A stretch of 64,000 nt of DNA from Marinobacter sediminum. GTDB lineage: Bacteria > Pseudomonadota > Gammaproteobacteria > Pseudomonadales > Oleiphilaceae. The DNA is taken from positions 1,302,001 to 1,366,000 of the forward strand of contig NZ_JAGTWY010000001.1 in the NCBI RefSeq assembly GCF_023657445.1, written 5' to 3'. The translations under genes were made by a program, and so were the position numbers. Of the stretch, positions 8,120 through 17,291 are shown one piece after another (the first letter of the stretch is position 1; every line of letters begins with the position of its first letter). Under the pieces are notes generated by a model. The model was not told the DNA's origin. It was given only the letters and a program-made list of their open reading frames with translations, and did no database searches.

Positions 8120-8713
8120 ATGAAACTGCAGGCGAATTCGCGCATCTGGCTATCTTTGGCTTTCTGCCTGGGTCTCTCTGCAACCGCTTTTACGGCGCAC
8201 GCACACGAGGGCTCGGCACCGTCTGCATCAGACAGTGACGCTAGCCAACCCGATGGAGGCAAAGCGGCTGGAATGCAGCACCACCACCCTCACGGAAACG
8301 GTTACAAAGGACACCATGGTGCAAGCGGACACTCCAGTCATCATGGCATGGGCGGTCAAGGCGGGATGCATCATGGTATGAACGGTTATGAGGGTATGCC
8401 GCAAAGGCCGATGATGGAGCTTGATCTGAACGATGAACAGCTTCAAGAGATTGCCGGGATCCGAAAAGAGCTGCGATCAGAGCTTCGAGAGCTGAAGGTC
8501 GAAAGGTACGAGGAATCGCTCAAGTTACAGGAGCTTTACGCCGAAGATGAGCTCGATGCGGGTGATATTAATGATCAACAGCAAAAGGTTTTCGACGTCA
8601 TCAAGGAAATAACGGAATTACAGGTTGAAGCCCAACAGGACATTCGCGACCTGTTAAACTCCGAGCAGAGAAATCAGCTTCTGCGTTCCGGTGGCTGGCT
8701 CATGTCGAATTGA
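8120..8713 (+). CDS. Spy/CpxP-like periplasmic chaperone with His-rich segment
   Basis: Protein of 197 residues with a signal peptide ending near THAHA. A roughly 70-residue Gly/His/Met-rich linker follows (many HH, HG and GM repeats), able to bind metals such as Cu, Zn or Ni. The C-terminal half is an all-helical Spy/CpxP/ZraP-type domain (LNDEQLQEIAGIRKELRSEL, with LLNSEQRNQLL near the end, close to the LTxxQR-type motifs of the family). Proteins of this type act in envelope stress, folding protection and metal tolerance. GCGAGGA precedes the ATG. It is probably a single-gene unit. Confidence 0.75.
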   Translation: MKLQANSRIWLSLAFCLGLSATAFTAHAHEGSAPSASDSDASQPDGGKAAGMQHHHPHGNGYKGHHGASGHSSHHGMGGQGGMHHGMNGYEGMPQRPMMELDLNDEQLQEIAGIRKELRSELRELKVERYEESLKLQELYAEDELDAGDINDQQQKVFDVIKEITELQVEAQQDIRDLLNSEQRNQLLRSGGWLMSN

Positions 8714-8750
8714 TTTCACTTTATCAAGCAGAATACTTCGATGATCAACT

Positions 8751-9689
8751 ATGACACATGGGATCGTCACACCCCTGACCCAGGCGCTTGAAGAGAGCAA
8801 ACTAACCCGCGCCGAGTTGAAGGCCTTGATGCAACGATCGGACGGGCCCGCCCTGCTCCATTTGGTGCTCTGGGCGCTGTTGCTGGCCGGAACCACGACG
8901 CTGATCACACTTGCCTGGAACAGTTGGCTCGTCTGGCCTGCCATTTTTTTGCATGGAATCGTTCTGGTACATCATTTCTCGCTTCAACATGAGTGTGTCC
9001 ATTACACCGTGTTCCGGACCCGCAAGCTCAACAACATCGTTGGGCAGATCTGTGGGCTGATCATTATCCTGCCGCACCGCTTTTTTCGGTATGAGCATTG
9101 CGACCACCACACCTATACGCAGCTGGCCGGCCAGGACCCAGAGCTGATCCCGATGCCAAAAACCCTGGGCGAATACATGCTCTATCTATCCTCCATCCCC
9201 TACTGGAAAGCCAAGTTCACCGAGATTGCGCGCCACGCCATGGGGCGGCTTTCGGACGTCGAAAGGCGCTTCATCCCTAAGGAAGAGCATGCCTCGGTAT
9301 ACCGGGACGCGCGGATGATGCTGGGAATATACGCGCTGATCTTTGCCGGCATGGCTGTCACCGGCTGGTGGGGGCTGATCTGGTACTGGATCATTCCGTT
9401 GTTCCTGGCCGAACCAGTGATGCGTTTTATCCGCATGACAGAACATGTGGGTCGTCCAACGGTGGCGCAGATGAGCGAGAACACCCGCAGCAACCTGGTT
9501 TCAGCGCCATGGCGGTTCCTGTGCTGGAATATGAACTATCACGCGGAACATCACTATGTGCCCTTGGTTCCATACCACGCCCTGCCACGTCTGCACGAAA
9601 AGCTGCGCGACCATATCCATGTCGAGCCGCGCGGCTATCTCGGTGCGCATATCGAAATCCTGCGCCAGATCCACGAGGCGAAGGCATGA
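8751..9689 (+). CDS. Membrane fatty-acid-desaturase/hydroxylase-like di-iron enzyme
   Basis: Membrane protein of 312 residues with the three histidine clusters that bind the di-iron centre: H80-ECV-H84, H116-CD-HH120 and H264-AE-HH268. Hydrophobic segments lie around residues 37-60, 62-75 and 190-225. The family uses O2 and electrons to desaturate or hydroxylate lipids, hydrocarbons or small molecules. The next gene, overlapping by 4 bp (ATGA), is a Rieske ferredoxin that should be its dedicated electron donor. This resembles the MocD/MocE pair of rhizopine-catabolising rhizobia. No ferredoxin reductase is adjacent. The substrate is unknown, though the downstream amino-acid dehydrogenase and aldolase hint at a small polar molecule rather than a fatty acid. 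Confidence 0.85.
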   Translation: MTHGIVTPLTQALEESKLTRAELKALMQRSDGPALLHLVLWALLLAGTTTLITLAWNSWLVWPAIFLHGIVLVHHFSLQHECVHYTVFRTRKLNNIVGQICGLIIILPHRFFRYEHCDHHTYTQLAGQDPELIPMPKTLGEYMLYLSSIPYWKAKFTEIARHAMGRLSDVERRFIPKEEHASVYRDARMMLGIYALIFAGMAVTGWWGLIWYWIIPLFLAEPVMRFIRMTEHVGRPTVAQMSENTRSNLVSAPWRFLCWNMNYHAEHHYVPLVPYHALPRLHEKLRDHIHVEPRGYLGAHIEILRQIHEAKA

Positions 9690-10000
9690 GCGACAAGCCC
9701 TGGCGCGACGTGATCGCGGTGGAAGAGCTGGAAAAGGACTGGGTCACGCGGGTTGAGGTGGGACGGCGGATCATCGCCGTCTATGACACGCCAACCGGGA
9801 TCTATGCCTCGCTCGCAATTTGCACTCATGGTGGCGCTGATCTGTGCGACGGGTATTTCGACGATCATGTTATTGAATGCCCGCTGCATCAGGGAGCATT
9901 TGACGTTCGCGACGGAAGGCCCATCGCCGCTCCCGCGACTCGGGCGATGCGAGTGCTTGAGGTACGGGTTCGGGACGGGAAGGTTCAGATACGGGTGTGA
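9686..10000 (+). CDS. Rieske [2Fe-2S] ferredoxin (MocE-like)
   Basis: Small soluble protein of 104 residues with a complete Rieske motif: C46-T-H48 and C65-PL-H68, 16 residues apart. It starts at ATG 9686 inside the desaturase stop codon (ATGA), so the two are translationally coupled. Length and motif spacing fit the MocE / NdoA-type non-haem-iron oxygenase ferredoxins. It most likely passes electrons to the di-iron centre of the desaturase-like partner. Confidence 0.9.
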   Translation: MSDKPWRDVIAVEELEKDWVTRVEVGRRIIAVYDTPTGIYASLAICTHGGADLCDGYFDDHVIECPLHQGAFDVRDGRPIAAPATRAMRVLEVRVRDGKVQIRV

Positions 10001-10149
10001 TTCAAATCAGGCGGGGAAATCTGGTTTCCAAAGAGATCCCACGGCCCGGGAAGCCAGCAAAGTTTTTTGGAAAGACTAGGATCGCATTCCTGCTCCGGCA
10101 GGGATCGCTATTTTCGAAATACGGCATAGCAACCTGAAGGGACACTGCC

Positions 10150-10353
10150 GTGACTGAGAACCGGAACGAAACTGGGGCGGATTTGGCGGAACTAATGCGG
10201 GCTGGCTTAACCTGTTTAGTAATTGCCCCACCCATTACAAACCCCGGCGATAAATGGCACTTGATCCGCAGCGACTGCTATGTTGAGAGTCGGGAAGATT
10301 TCTTGTCTGGCCTGATGCCGGGCAAGGAGCAGTGTTCGACTCAACCTGTGTGA
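10150..10353 (+). CDS. Small hypothetical protein (67 aa)
   Basis: GTG-started frame with GAAGGGA about 8 bases upstream. It encodes MTENRNETGADLAELMRAG followed by a central region with LVIAPPITNPGDKWH and two isolated cysteines. There is no signal peptide or membrane segment. It ends 8 bp before the start of the amino-acid dehydrogenase, consistent with an operon leader gene or a genuine small protein. I do not recognise a family, and it could be a chance frame. Confidence 0.35.
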   Translation: MTENRNETGADLAELMRAGLTCLVIAPPITNPGDKWHLIRSDCYVESREDFLSGLMPGKEQCSTQPV

Positions 10354-10361
10354 GGAATGTC

Positions 10362-11603
10362 ATGGATTATGATTTTTTGGATGAAAGCGGGCAGATTCTT
10401 CGTGACGCGGGCCGTCTCGGCAAGATTGATCCCAATGTCATTGAGTTTCTTGCCGCACCGGGGCGTGTGGTGACGTTTCGCATCCCGATGAAAATGGACG
10501 ACGGCAGTTTCCGGGTGTTTGATGCCCATCGTGTCCGCTACAACGATGCCCTCGGGCCGAGCCGGGACGGGACGCGGATTTCCCCCGATCTCGACCTGGA
10601 TGAGGTGAAATCCCTCGCGATGATCATGTCGATCAAGCATGCCGCGGGACGCATCCCCGCCGGTGGCGGCAAGGGGGGTATCGTGGCCGACCCGCGTGAA
10701 CTGAGTAACCGGGAGTTCGAGTCACTTTGCCGCGCCTATATCCGCTTCCTGCGTCCGAGAGGGCAAGCCTACGATGTCCCCGGCGCCGATATCGGCACGG
10801 ATCTGCAAACCATGAGCTGGATGCTGGACGAATACGAGTCGATCACCGGCTACCATGAACCGGCTGCGGTCAATGACAAACCGCCCATCCTCGGCGGCTC
10901 GCTGGGGGGCTATGAGGCCACCGGGAGCGGTGTTTTCGATGTGTTCCGGGAAGCGGCGAGGCAGGCCGACTTTGACATCGAAAATGCCCGCGTTGCCATC
11001 CAGGGGTTCGGCCAGGTCGGCTCGGTGGCGGCGACCATGTTCTACGAAGCCGGCTGTGATGTTGTGGCAGTTTGCGATAGCCGTGGCGGCGTTTATTCCA
11101 AGGATGGTATCGATATTCCGGCCCTGTTGGCGCACAAGAAATCGACCGGAAAAGTCTCGGACTATGCCGGCAGCGAGCCGATAACCAGTGAATCCATTCT
11201 GGAATGTGATTGCGATGTGCTGGTGCCTGCTTCGGTTCAGGGCGTAATTACCATGGACAACGCTGACCGGATCCAGGCCCGGATGGTGGTAGAGGCGGCG
11301 AATGCGCCAACCACGCTGAAAGCCGATGCGATGCTGCTGGAAAGGGGTGTGATCATTGTGCCGGATGTGCTGGCCAATGCCGGCAGCGTGCACCTGTGCC
11401 AGATGGAGCGCAGTCAGGGCCTCTCGGATAATTACTGGGATATCGAGACCATCAACGGCCTCCGACAGGAACGGTTAGCGCGGGGCTACCGGGAAGCCAT
11501 GAACACGGCGGCTGCGCACCAGCTGAAATCAGTCCGGCTGGGCGCGTGGATCAACGGACTCAAGCGCATTGAAGAGGCGATGCACCTGCGTGGTTGGTGC
11601 TAG
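10362..11603 (+). CDS. Glu/Leu/Phe/Val-type amino-acid dehydrogenase
   Basis: Protein of 413 residues of the glutamate-dehydrogenase superfamily, catalysing NAD(P)-dependent reversible oxidative deamination of an amino acid. The substrate domain has the glycine-rich, catalytic-lysine region HAAGRIPAGGGKGGI and DIGTD. The nucleotide domain carries GFGQVGS followed by late NAPTT and DVLANAGSV. GAGGA stands 5 bases before ATG 10362, so this start is preferred over the GTG at 10332. It follows the desaturase/Rieske pair on the same strand with a 67-codon frame between. The sequence is divergent from classical GdhA, so I leave the amino acid unspecified. Confidence 0.85.
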   Translation: MDYDFLDESGQILRDAGRLGKIDPNVIEFLAAPGRVVTFRIPMKMDDGSFRVFDAHRVRYNDALGPSRDGTRISPDLDLDEVKSLAMIMSIKHAAGRIPAGGGKGGIVADPRELSNREFESLCRAYIRFLRPRGQAYDVPGADIGTDLQTMSWMLDEYESITGYHEPAAVNDKPPILGGSLGGYEATGSGVFDVFREAARQADFDIENARVAIQGFGQVGSVAATMFYEAGCDVVAVCDSRGGVYSKDGIDIPALLAHKKSTGKVSDYAGSEPITSESILECDCDVLVPASVQGVITMDNADRIQARMVVEAANAPTTLKADAMLLERGVIIVPDVLANAGSVHLCQMERSQGLSDNYWDIETINGLRQERLARGYREAMNTAAAHQLKSVRLGAWINGLKRIEEAMHLRGWC

Positions 11604-11615
11604 AGCCCCGTCCGG

Positions 11616-12545
11616 CTAAACGGGTATCGCCAGGTCCGCACCACCGGTTGGCGAGCATTTGAGTTCCGGGTTCTCCCGGCCGATGAGCTCCAGTGCCACG
11701 GCGGCATTGCGCACCCGGTCGCGCATCATTTCGTTGTGGTAGCTGTCCGGGTTCCAGGGCGAGTACATGGCTTCCTCCGAGGGACCGGGCTCGATCTTGA
11801 AATAGCAGGGAGCCGCGATTCGGGCGATCTCGGCAGCCTCGTAGAAGCGCACAAAACCACCCATGGACTGGACCAGGCAAAGGTAGATATCCATCGGGAT
11901 CTGGATGCTGCTGCGGATGGCCGACAGCATCGGCAGGCTCAGGTCCGCGAGCGGATTGAAAGTATCCGCCCCCAGTTGCTGGGCCACATGGGCGCCTGCC
12001 GGGTTGGCTTGGCCGGCAAAGACAGAGAGCTTGAAGATGACATCCTTCGGAATGACTCCCTTCTGGCGTAACTGGTTGACCAGCCAAAGTACGCCTTCGT
12101 CTGTTACCAGAAAACCGCGAAACCCTGCATTCATGCACCGTTCGATGTCTTTCAGCCAGTGCCGGACGGAATCCATGCCACGCAGCCGCATGCCCGAAAC
12201 CAGGCCTTCCGGGGTGGACATCTGACGGCCGGCGTCCCAGCTGCGGCGCGGGCCGGGAGTCATCACCACTTCGATCTTCTGTTCCCGGGCCAGTTGTGCG
12301 AAATCCCGCAATTCCGGCTGGGTGAGATAGGTTGCCCCACCGACGGTAGCGATGATGCGATGCACCGGTACTTTTTGGCGTTCCGCCTCCTTGATCATCG
12401 CCTCCAGGGCGGAGACCCGCTCGACCCCGGAGATTTCGATACGGTAGTGGCCATCATCGGGGAACCGCAACCCCGATGATGGCAGCTGATTGTTGTCATG
12501 AGCCGGGAGACCGAGTTCCTCAAGCGCCTGTTCCAGATTATCCAT
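11616..12545 (-). CDS. TIM-barrel protein, peptidase U32-like
   Basis: Protein of about 309 residues (two adjacent ATGs; the second is better spaced from AGAGG). The pattern of alternating strands and helices (YRIEISGVE, KVPVHRIIATVGG, RGFLVTDEGVLWLV, DVIFKLSVF, IPMDIYLCLVQSMGGF, PCYFKIEPG) indicates a TIM barrel, and proteins of this kind are often filed as U32 peptidase-like. No catalytic residues can be named with confidence. It is convergent with the dehydrogenase and divergent from the DHDPS-family gene, sharing an 82-bp promoter region, so it probably belongs to the same pathway. Confidence 0.55.
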   Translation of the reverse strand: MDNLEQALEELGLPAHDNNQLPSSGLRFPDDGHYRIEISGVERVSALEAMIKEAERQKVPVHRIIATVGGATYLTQPELRDFAQLAREQKIEVVMTPGPRRSWDAGRQMSTPEGLVSGMRLRGMDSVRHWLKDIERCMNAGFRGFLVTDEGVLWLVNQLRQKGVIPKDVIFKLSVFAGQANPAGAHVAQQLGADTFNPLADLSLPMLSAIRSSIQIPMDIYLCLVQSMGGFVRFYEAAEIARIAAPCYFKIEPGPSEEAMYSPWNPDSYHNEMMRDRVRNAAVALELIGRENPELKCSPTGGADLAIPV

Positions 12546-12627
12546 CATTGCCTCTTGTTTTCAGTTGTTTGAGCTATCCTTCACTATTAGCACACCAAAC
12601 CGGAAAAGGTGGAAAACGGAGGTTCCC

Positions 12628-13698
12628 ATGCCACTGAGTAGCGCCGAACTCATTCGCGATCCCATCGGTTGTTACCCACAGGCGACCGTGGCCTGCTTTG
12701 ATCCCACCCGTGGCGACCTGCCACGGCGGCAGCTGGATGAAACCCGGACCCGAAAGTTTCTCGAACGCCTGGATGAAACCGGGGCGCCCGCTGCGCTCAT
12801 TGCGTCATCCACCGGGCAGGGGCACCTGCGCACCGTGGATGAGCTGGCAGCGTGGTTTCGTTGCGCCGCAAGGGCGAACACCCGTGACATGCTGCTTATG
12901 GGTCTGCTGAGGCCGGAAGACGGTATCGAGGACAACCAGCGGCTTTTGGACGTGCTGGCCGAGCTTCAGTACCCGGTGGCGTTTGTGCGCCCGGGAACCG
13001 ATCTGCCCGCGCAGGCCAGCGACGAGGCGGTGACCGAAAGCTTGGCGCCGATCATTGCCGCGGCTGCAGATCGGGAGTTGGCCATTGGCTTGTATTCCAT
13101 TCCCGATGTCAGTGGCCTGCCGTTAAGAGCCGAATCGGCGGCGCAACTGCTCGGTTGCGATGGCGGTGATCACATCGTTGCCGTGAAAGTGACCGAGACC
13201 GACTACGAGACGAGCACCGCACGATTTCTGGAGCACCCGGCGCTCAGTCGCCTGAAGATTGTTCAGGGTTGGGACCCTCACCTGAGCCGCGCTTTGCGGG
13301 ATGGCCCTCGTTTTGATGCTGAGGGTCGGCAACGGGCCGGGATCACATCGGGGCTGATGTCGCTGGCGGTGTACCAGTACCTGCATATTCTGGGCGCGGC
13401 CGACCGAGAGGACTGGGACGAGGTTGCGGCGGCGCAGCAGTCGACGGATGCCATATTCCGCTCAATGCAGGATGACCCCAGACATTTTGCAGACCTCCAG
13501 CGCGCCAAGTTCATGATGGGCCTCGGGCATCCGTTAACCGGACAGATCAGCAACCAGCAGGTCGAGCGGGTTTTTGAGGCACTGGAACATCTGCCCCGAC
13601 ACGCGGATCGCCAGCGCATTGCCCGCAGTCTTGATTTGATGGGCGACAGCCCGTTTCACGATCGACTGGGTCTGTTGCGGGGCAATACCGGAGCCTAG
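12628..13698 (+). CDS. Dihydrodipicolinate synthase (DapA/NanA) superfamily aldolase-like protein
   Basis: Protein of 356 residues, longer than the usual 290-300 of the class I aldolase family. The Schiff-base strand is recognisable as HIVAVKVTE (Lys in VAVKV), and LAIGLYSIPDVSG corresponds to the strand carrying the Tyr of the catalytic triad. An N-terminal APAALIASSTGQGHL matches the family's substrate-binding GTTGE-like turn, altered here. ATG 12628 with a strong GGAGG six bases upstream is preferred over the longer in-frame start at 12565. Likely role: pyruvate-dependent aldol cleavage or condensation in the same pathway as its neighbours. The substrate is unknown. Confidence 0.7.
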   Translation: MPLSSAELIRDPIGCYPQATVACFDPTRGDLPRRQLDETRTRKFLERLDETGAPAALIASSTGQGHLRTVDELAAWFRCAARANTRDMLLMGLLRPEDGIEDNQRLLDVLAELQYPVAFVRPGTDLPAQASDEAVTESLAPIIAAAADRELAIGLYSIPDVSGLPLRAESAAQLLGCDGGDHIVAVKVTETDYETSTARFLEHPALSRLKIVQGWDPHLSRALRDGPRFDAEGRQRAGITSGLMSLAVYQYLHILGAADREDWDEVAAAQQSTDAIFRSMQDDPRHFADLQRAKFMMGLGHPLTGQISNQQVERVFEALEHLPRHADRQRIARSLDLMGDSPFHDRLGLLRGNTGA

Positions 13699-13718
13699 GT
13701 CTCGTCGCGCCTTGCACT

Positions 13719-14942
13719 TTACTCCTCAAAGCCAGCCAGCACATGATTAGCCCACTGCCGGCACTCGAGGAAATAAGTGTTCAGTTTGGCAATGCTTTTG
13801 GGGCTCGCTTTCCGAAGTTTGGCATGCTCGAACATATGGACGAGCCTCAGGATCTTTCCCAGCTCTCCCGCATGGTCGATGAGCGCATCCCGGATTTCAA
13901 CGCTCAGTAATGGTTCTTCACAGAACTCTTCGAGGCTCATTCCCAGCATTGGACCTGCTTTTGATAGCAGTCCTGCCATGAATGCCGCATCTGGGTCTGC
14001 TTTGAAGTCGTGACTCGCGAGTTTCTCGCACATTGCCGCGCAGGTCAGAACTTCAGGCAGCTGTACAAGACTGGTAGGCTCATCATTTGCGAGCATCAAC
14101 GTAATGATAAGGGTGTGCAGCCTGTTCAGGCCAAGAAGGTTCAACGTATGTTTTATGCTCGTTATTGGGACTGCTCGTCGGAATTGCGCCGAGTTTGCCA
14201 TACGCAGAAGGCGCACGCACAGGTCGGGGTTCTGTTTCAGAAGCTGTTCAACTTCATGGAAGGTAACCTGCGGATTCTTGAGCGCGTTGATGAGCGGTAG
14301 CTGCGCCCTGAGATTATGGCCTCCCCGGAATGCCGTCGACTTTCGCGCTGTGGGTCGCGCGTAAAAATATCCTTGGAAGAGCGTGAATCCTCTCTCCCGG
14401 CAGTATTCATAGGTTTCCCAATCCTCGACCTTCTCTGCAAGCAACGTTATGTCACGCGACAGGTAGTGATCAATGTCAGCTGAACGGACGTCAGTCTCAA
14501 GAACATCAATTTTTATGATGTCCGCGAATTCAAGAAGCGGCCTGGTCTGGGGGGTCAGAACAAAGTCATCCAGGGCTATTGTGTAACCGCGGCTTTTAAG
14601 CTCTCTCAGTGCGCTGACCACCTCAGCATCACCCTGAACACTTTCAAGAACCTCTAGCACAATTCGCTCAGACTCGTGCGGCATCAGTTCGGGCTTGATA
14701 AGCCAGTCTCTCGGTGCATTAAAGAACATGCGCCGGTTACCGCTGAGAGCTTTAACGCCTATTTCATAAAAAGCAGTATTGCATACCCGCGCGGTAGCGG
14801 TTACCGGGTCGTCAATAACTGCATCGGAGGCTTCGCCTGTTGCGCGGTACAACAATTCATCCGCAACATGCCTGAGAGAGGAATCACAAATAGGCTGAAG
14901 AGCAATGCAGTAACTCGAGTGATCTGGTCTGGCATTGGGCAT
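13719..14942 (-). CDS. EAL and HDOD domain signalling protein (YuxH-like)
   Basis: Protein of 407 residues. The N-terminal half (about 1-200) is an EAL-type domain with ALQPICDSSLRHVADELLYR at the EAL position, IALDDF and IKIDVLE. Several canonical metal-site residues appear changed, so cyclic-di-GMP hydrolysis is doubtful. The C-terminal half is an HDOD domain: PDLCVRLLRMANSAQF, ITSIKHTLNLLGLNRL and AAFMAGLLSKAGPMLG. Such YuxH-type proteins act as signalling adaptors in motility or stress. It is monocistronic and convergent with the aldolase gene. The 258 bp upstream (14943-15200) holds no gene I can support. Confidence 0.88.
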   Translation of the reverse strand: MPNARPDHSSYCIALQPICDSSLRHVADELLYRATGEASDAVIDDPVTATARVCNTAFYEIGVKALSGNRRMFFNAPRDWLIKPELMPHESERIVLEVLESVQGDAEVVSALRELKSRGYTIALDDFVLTPQTRPLLEFADIIKIDVLETDVRSADIDHYLSRDITLLAEKVEDWETYEYCRERGFTLFQGYFYARPTARKSTAFRGGHNLRAQLPLINALKNPQVTFHEVEQLLKQNPDLCVRLLRMANSAQFRRAVPITSIKHTLNLLGLNRLHTLIITLMLANDEPTSLVQLPEVLTCAAMCEKLASHDFKADPDAAFMAGLLSKAGPMLGMSLEEFCEEPLLSVEIRDALIDHAGELGKILRLVHMFEHAKLRKASPKSIAKLNTYFLECRQWANHVLAGFEE

Positions 14943-15200
14943 TAAAAACCTTGCTTAGCCGTTTTTAGCTCAGTGATGTTTGTTATTTGGCGCACTGCAT
15001 CGTTGCAAGGCCAACTAGTGTAAATCGGAGTTCTTACATGAGGTAAGATAAACCTAAAGCGACAGAAATTCAGCATCCGATACTAAGAACTCATAAGCCT
15101 ATCGGTTACTCCGAATTGGGTTCATACTGGATTGTGTAAGCATTGGCATCACACAGCGCATTTGTGCCGATGCATCTGCGATCAGAGGTCAATAGATAGT

Positions 15201-15317
15201 ATGAGCAAAAGCCAGGACAGAAAAAAAGACACCAAAAAGAAGCCGCTTTTAACCGCAAAAGAAAAGAAAAGGGATAAAAAAGCAAAGAAAAACGAAACCG
15301 ATGTACTGGGAAATTGA
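15201..15317 (+). CDS. Lysine-rich miniprotein (38 aa)
   Basis: Frame starting ATG 15201 encodes MSKSQDRKKDTKKKPLL followed by TAKEKKRDKKAKK and a short acidic tail. Very basic Ser/Lys/Thr-rich miniproteins with a T-x-K-E-K-(R/K) core occur in many gammaproteobacteria and are commonly left as hypothetical. AGAGG lies rather far upstream (about 11 bases). A strong hairpin follows within 6 bp of the stop, which supports a real short transcription unit. The function is unknown; nucleic-acid or ribosome binding is only suggested by charge. Confidence 0.5.
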   Translation: MSKSQDRKKDTKKKPLLTAKEKKRDKKAKKNETDVLGN

Positions 15318-15322
15318 TCAAA

Positions 15323-15342
15323 GGGGAGGTTGAAGCCTCCCC
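15323..15342. terminator. GC-rich hairpin between convergent genes
   Basis: GGGGAGG-TTGAAG-CCTCCCC forms a 7-bp perfect stem with a 6-nt loop just after the miniprotein stop and before the convergent selO end. The T-run is weak on either strand, so termination efficiency is uncertain. Confidence 0.5.
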
Positions 15343-15388
15343 AAACGGGTCGGTGCGGAGTACTTTGCGTGGTCGTTGAGGGTGCCGG

Positions 15389-17104
15389 TCACGATGAGCA
15401 GCTATAGTGTGACGATCCACCAACCTCGAAGAGCTCTGGCGGTTTCAGTCTGTAGTATTTGTTCTCCACGTCCTTCGATTGCTCGGCGTATGGCTGCGTC
15501 ATGACTTCCTGCAGTTCCCGCAGCAAAGCGTAGTTCCCCGCCGCCGCTTGCTGATAGGCAGGCACAACGAACCATTCCCTCAAACTGTACTTCGGGTTGA
15601 CGAGCTTCATCTGACTGGAAAGCTCTTCACGAGAGCGAGCTTGAGTGAGCGATTGCCATTTTGTGAGCCACGCTGACCAGCGCCTGTCTATCCCTTCTGG
15701 GTCTGCAGCATACGTCCGGCCCTTGTAGAAGCTTTTTTTGAGCGGCCCAATGTCGTCCGGCAACAACGAGAGTTCCCGGAAAAACAGGATGTAATCAACA
15801 GGCGTTTGCATCATCAGCGTTGCCAGCTCGCTGAATAGGCCTGCGTCAAAAGCGTCAAGTCCAAGTTTGGCCGCCCACATCTTCTCCATTTGCTCTTGCA
15901 TCACCTTCGGAAACTCACTTTCAATTTCGTCGAGCTGGCGCAGACAGTCCTGATGCGCCGTCAACAGTGGCCGCAACGCCGAACAAAACGAGTGGAAATT
16001 GCGTTCTGCCGCCATTGGTTGGTTAAGGAACGAAAAGTGACGTCCGCCACCCGTCCATGGTTGGTACTGCGGATCAAACAAATCGCAGAACCCAAAGGGC
16101 CCATAGTCGAGCGTGAAGCCGCCGGCCGCACAGTTGTCGCTGTTGAAGTTACCCTGGCAGTAGCCGACACGGATCCAGTTCGCCACAAGCGACGTCAGTC
16201 GGCTGCGGAACTCACGCGCAAGCAACACCACTTTTTCGGCGGTGGTCAGTGTCTGGTCGATAACGCCATCGTACTCACGATCGATCAGGTGCAAGACTAT
16301 CTTCTCGAGCTCCTCCATCGCCTGCGGGTGCTCGTTCTTGCGGGCACGACGACTGAAGAGCTCGAGCTGCCCTACCCGAATGAACGACGGTGCAACCCGT
16401 GTAGAGATGGCAACTGGCTCGGATATAAGCACGTCTGGATTTATTGAGTGTGAGCCCTCCGAATACCAGGGACGCCTGACTTTCTCGGTTTTCGACACGT
16501 ACAGACTCAAAGACCGTGACGTTGGCACACCAAGCGCGTGCATGTGCTCCTGGGCCAGGAACTCCCTGACACTGGACCGCAGAACCGCCCGGCCGTCCGC
16601 ACCGCGGCAATACGGTGTACGCCCTGCCCCTTTTAGCTGCATTTCCCAGCGCTGACCGTTGATGACAGCCTCAAGCACTGATATCGCGCGACCGTCGCCG
16701 TAGGCGTTGCCGGTCTGGAACGGGCATTGCTGAATGAATTCGGTGCCGTAGATAGAAAGTGCGTAGCCACATGCCCACCCAGCTTTGCGCATCGAGTCCG
16801 GAACATGCGATAAGTCGCCGGAAAACATGCGGACGAAGTCGTCCGACCGTGCCATATGGTCGGCGAAGCCCAGTTCGCGAAACAGGTTTTTTCCGTGCGC
16901 GACGTATTCGGGGTTTTCGATGGGCGTGGGGTTGACCGGAACATAATGGCCCGAGAAGACTTGTCGTGGCGCGTGGTCGGCTCCGTTTGCATTTCCCTCA
17001 GGGTCGCCGTTGAGAGTGTCGATGAGCGAATAGTCTGCCAACGTTGCGAGATCGTCGAGGGTCGCGACAATAGTGGGGGTTTCCCGGTGCAGTCGCTTTA
17101 GCAT
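15389..17104 (-). CDS. selO: SelO family protein adenylyltransferase (YdiU)
   Basis: Protein of 571 residues of the SelO/YdiU pseudokinase family, which transfers AMP to Ser/Thr/Tyr of protein substrates. Family landmarks are [51 protein letters not shown] (ATP-binding and inverted kinase-fold region) and [26 protein letters not shown] with the metal-binding N-x-D-N. The C-terminus ends in HYSCSS: a cysteine (TGC) occupies the position that is selenocysteine in eukaryotic SelO. The length exceeds that of E. coli YdiU (about 478) and is closer to other proteobacterial forms. It is transcribed alone. Confidence 0.93.
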   Translation of the reverse strand: MLKRLHRETPTIVATLDDLATLADYSLIDTLNGDPEGNANGADHAPRQVFSGHYVPVNPTPIENPEYVAHGKNLFRELGFADHMARSDDFVRMFSGDLSHVPDSMRKAGWACGYALSIYGTEFIQQCPFQTGNAYGDGRAISVLEAVINGQRWEMQLKGAGRTPYCRGADGRAVLRSSVREFLAQEHMHALGVPTSRSLSLYVSKTEKVRRPWYSEGSHSINPDVLISEPVAISTRVAPSFIRVGQLELFSRRARKNEHPQAMEELEKIVLHLIDREYDGVIDQTLTTAEKVVLLAREFRSRLTSLVANWIRVGYCQGNFNSDNCAAGGFTLDYGPFGFCDLFDPQYQPWTGGGRHFSFLNQPMAAERNFHSFCSALRPLLTAHQDCLRQLDEIESEFPKVMQEQMEKMWAAKLGLDAFDAGLFSELATLMMQTPVDYILFFRELSLLPDDIGPLKKSFYKGRTYAADPEGIDRRWSAWLTKWQSLTQARSREELSSQMKLVNPKYSLREWFVVPAYQQAAAGNYALLRELQEVMTQPYAEQSKDVENKYYRLKPPELFEVGGSSHYSCSS

Positions 17105-17291
17105 AGGGGCTCCTCATGCTTGGGTTTGATTAATGCTTTCTGAAATCCAGGACGTTTTGAAAGGCGGGAGAAATAGTTACGAAACAGGTCATAACAGGAG
17201 CTGGAAAAATCAAGACGTGCCACGCTAACAAGGTTTGTCCGCGACCCATCAGTGAGCGGGCGCTCGAAAGCCCCCGCCCCTCCCAAGACGA

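Noticed and set aside
15389..15420. Selenocysteine at the SelO C-terminus
   Set aside because: The codon in HYSCSS is TGC (Cys). The only TGA is the terminal stop, so no Sec insertion is needed.
17098..17286. 62-codon minus-strand frame upstream of selO's neighbour
   Set aside because: No family, no ribosome site and a tail that overlaps selO's start; not supported.
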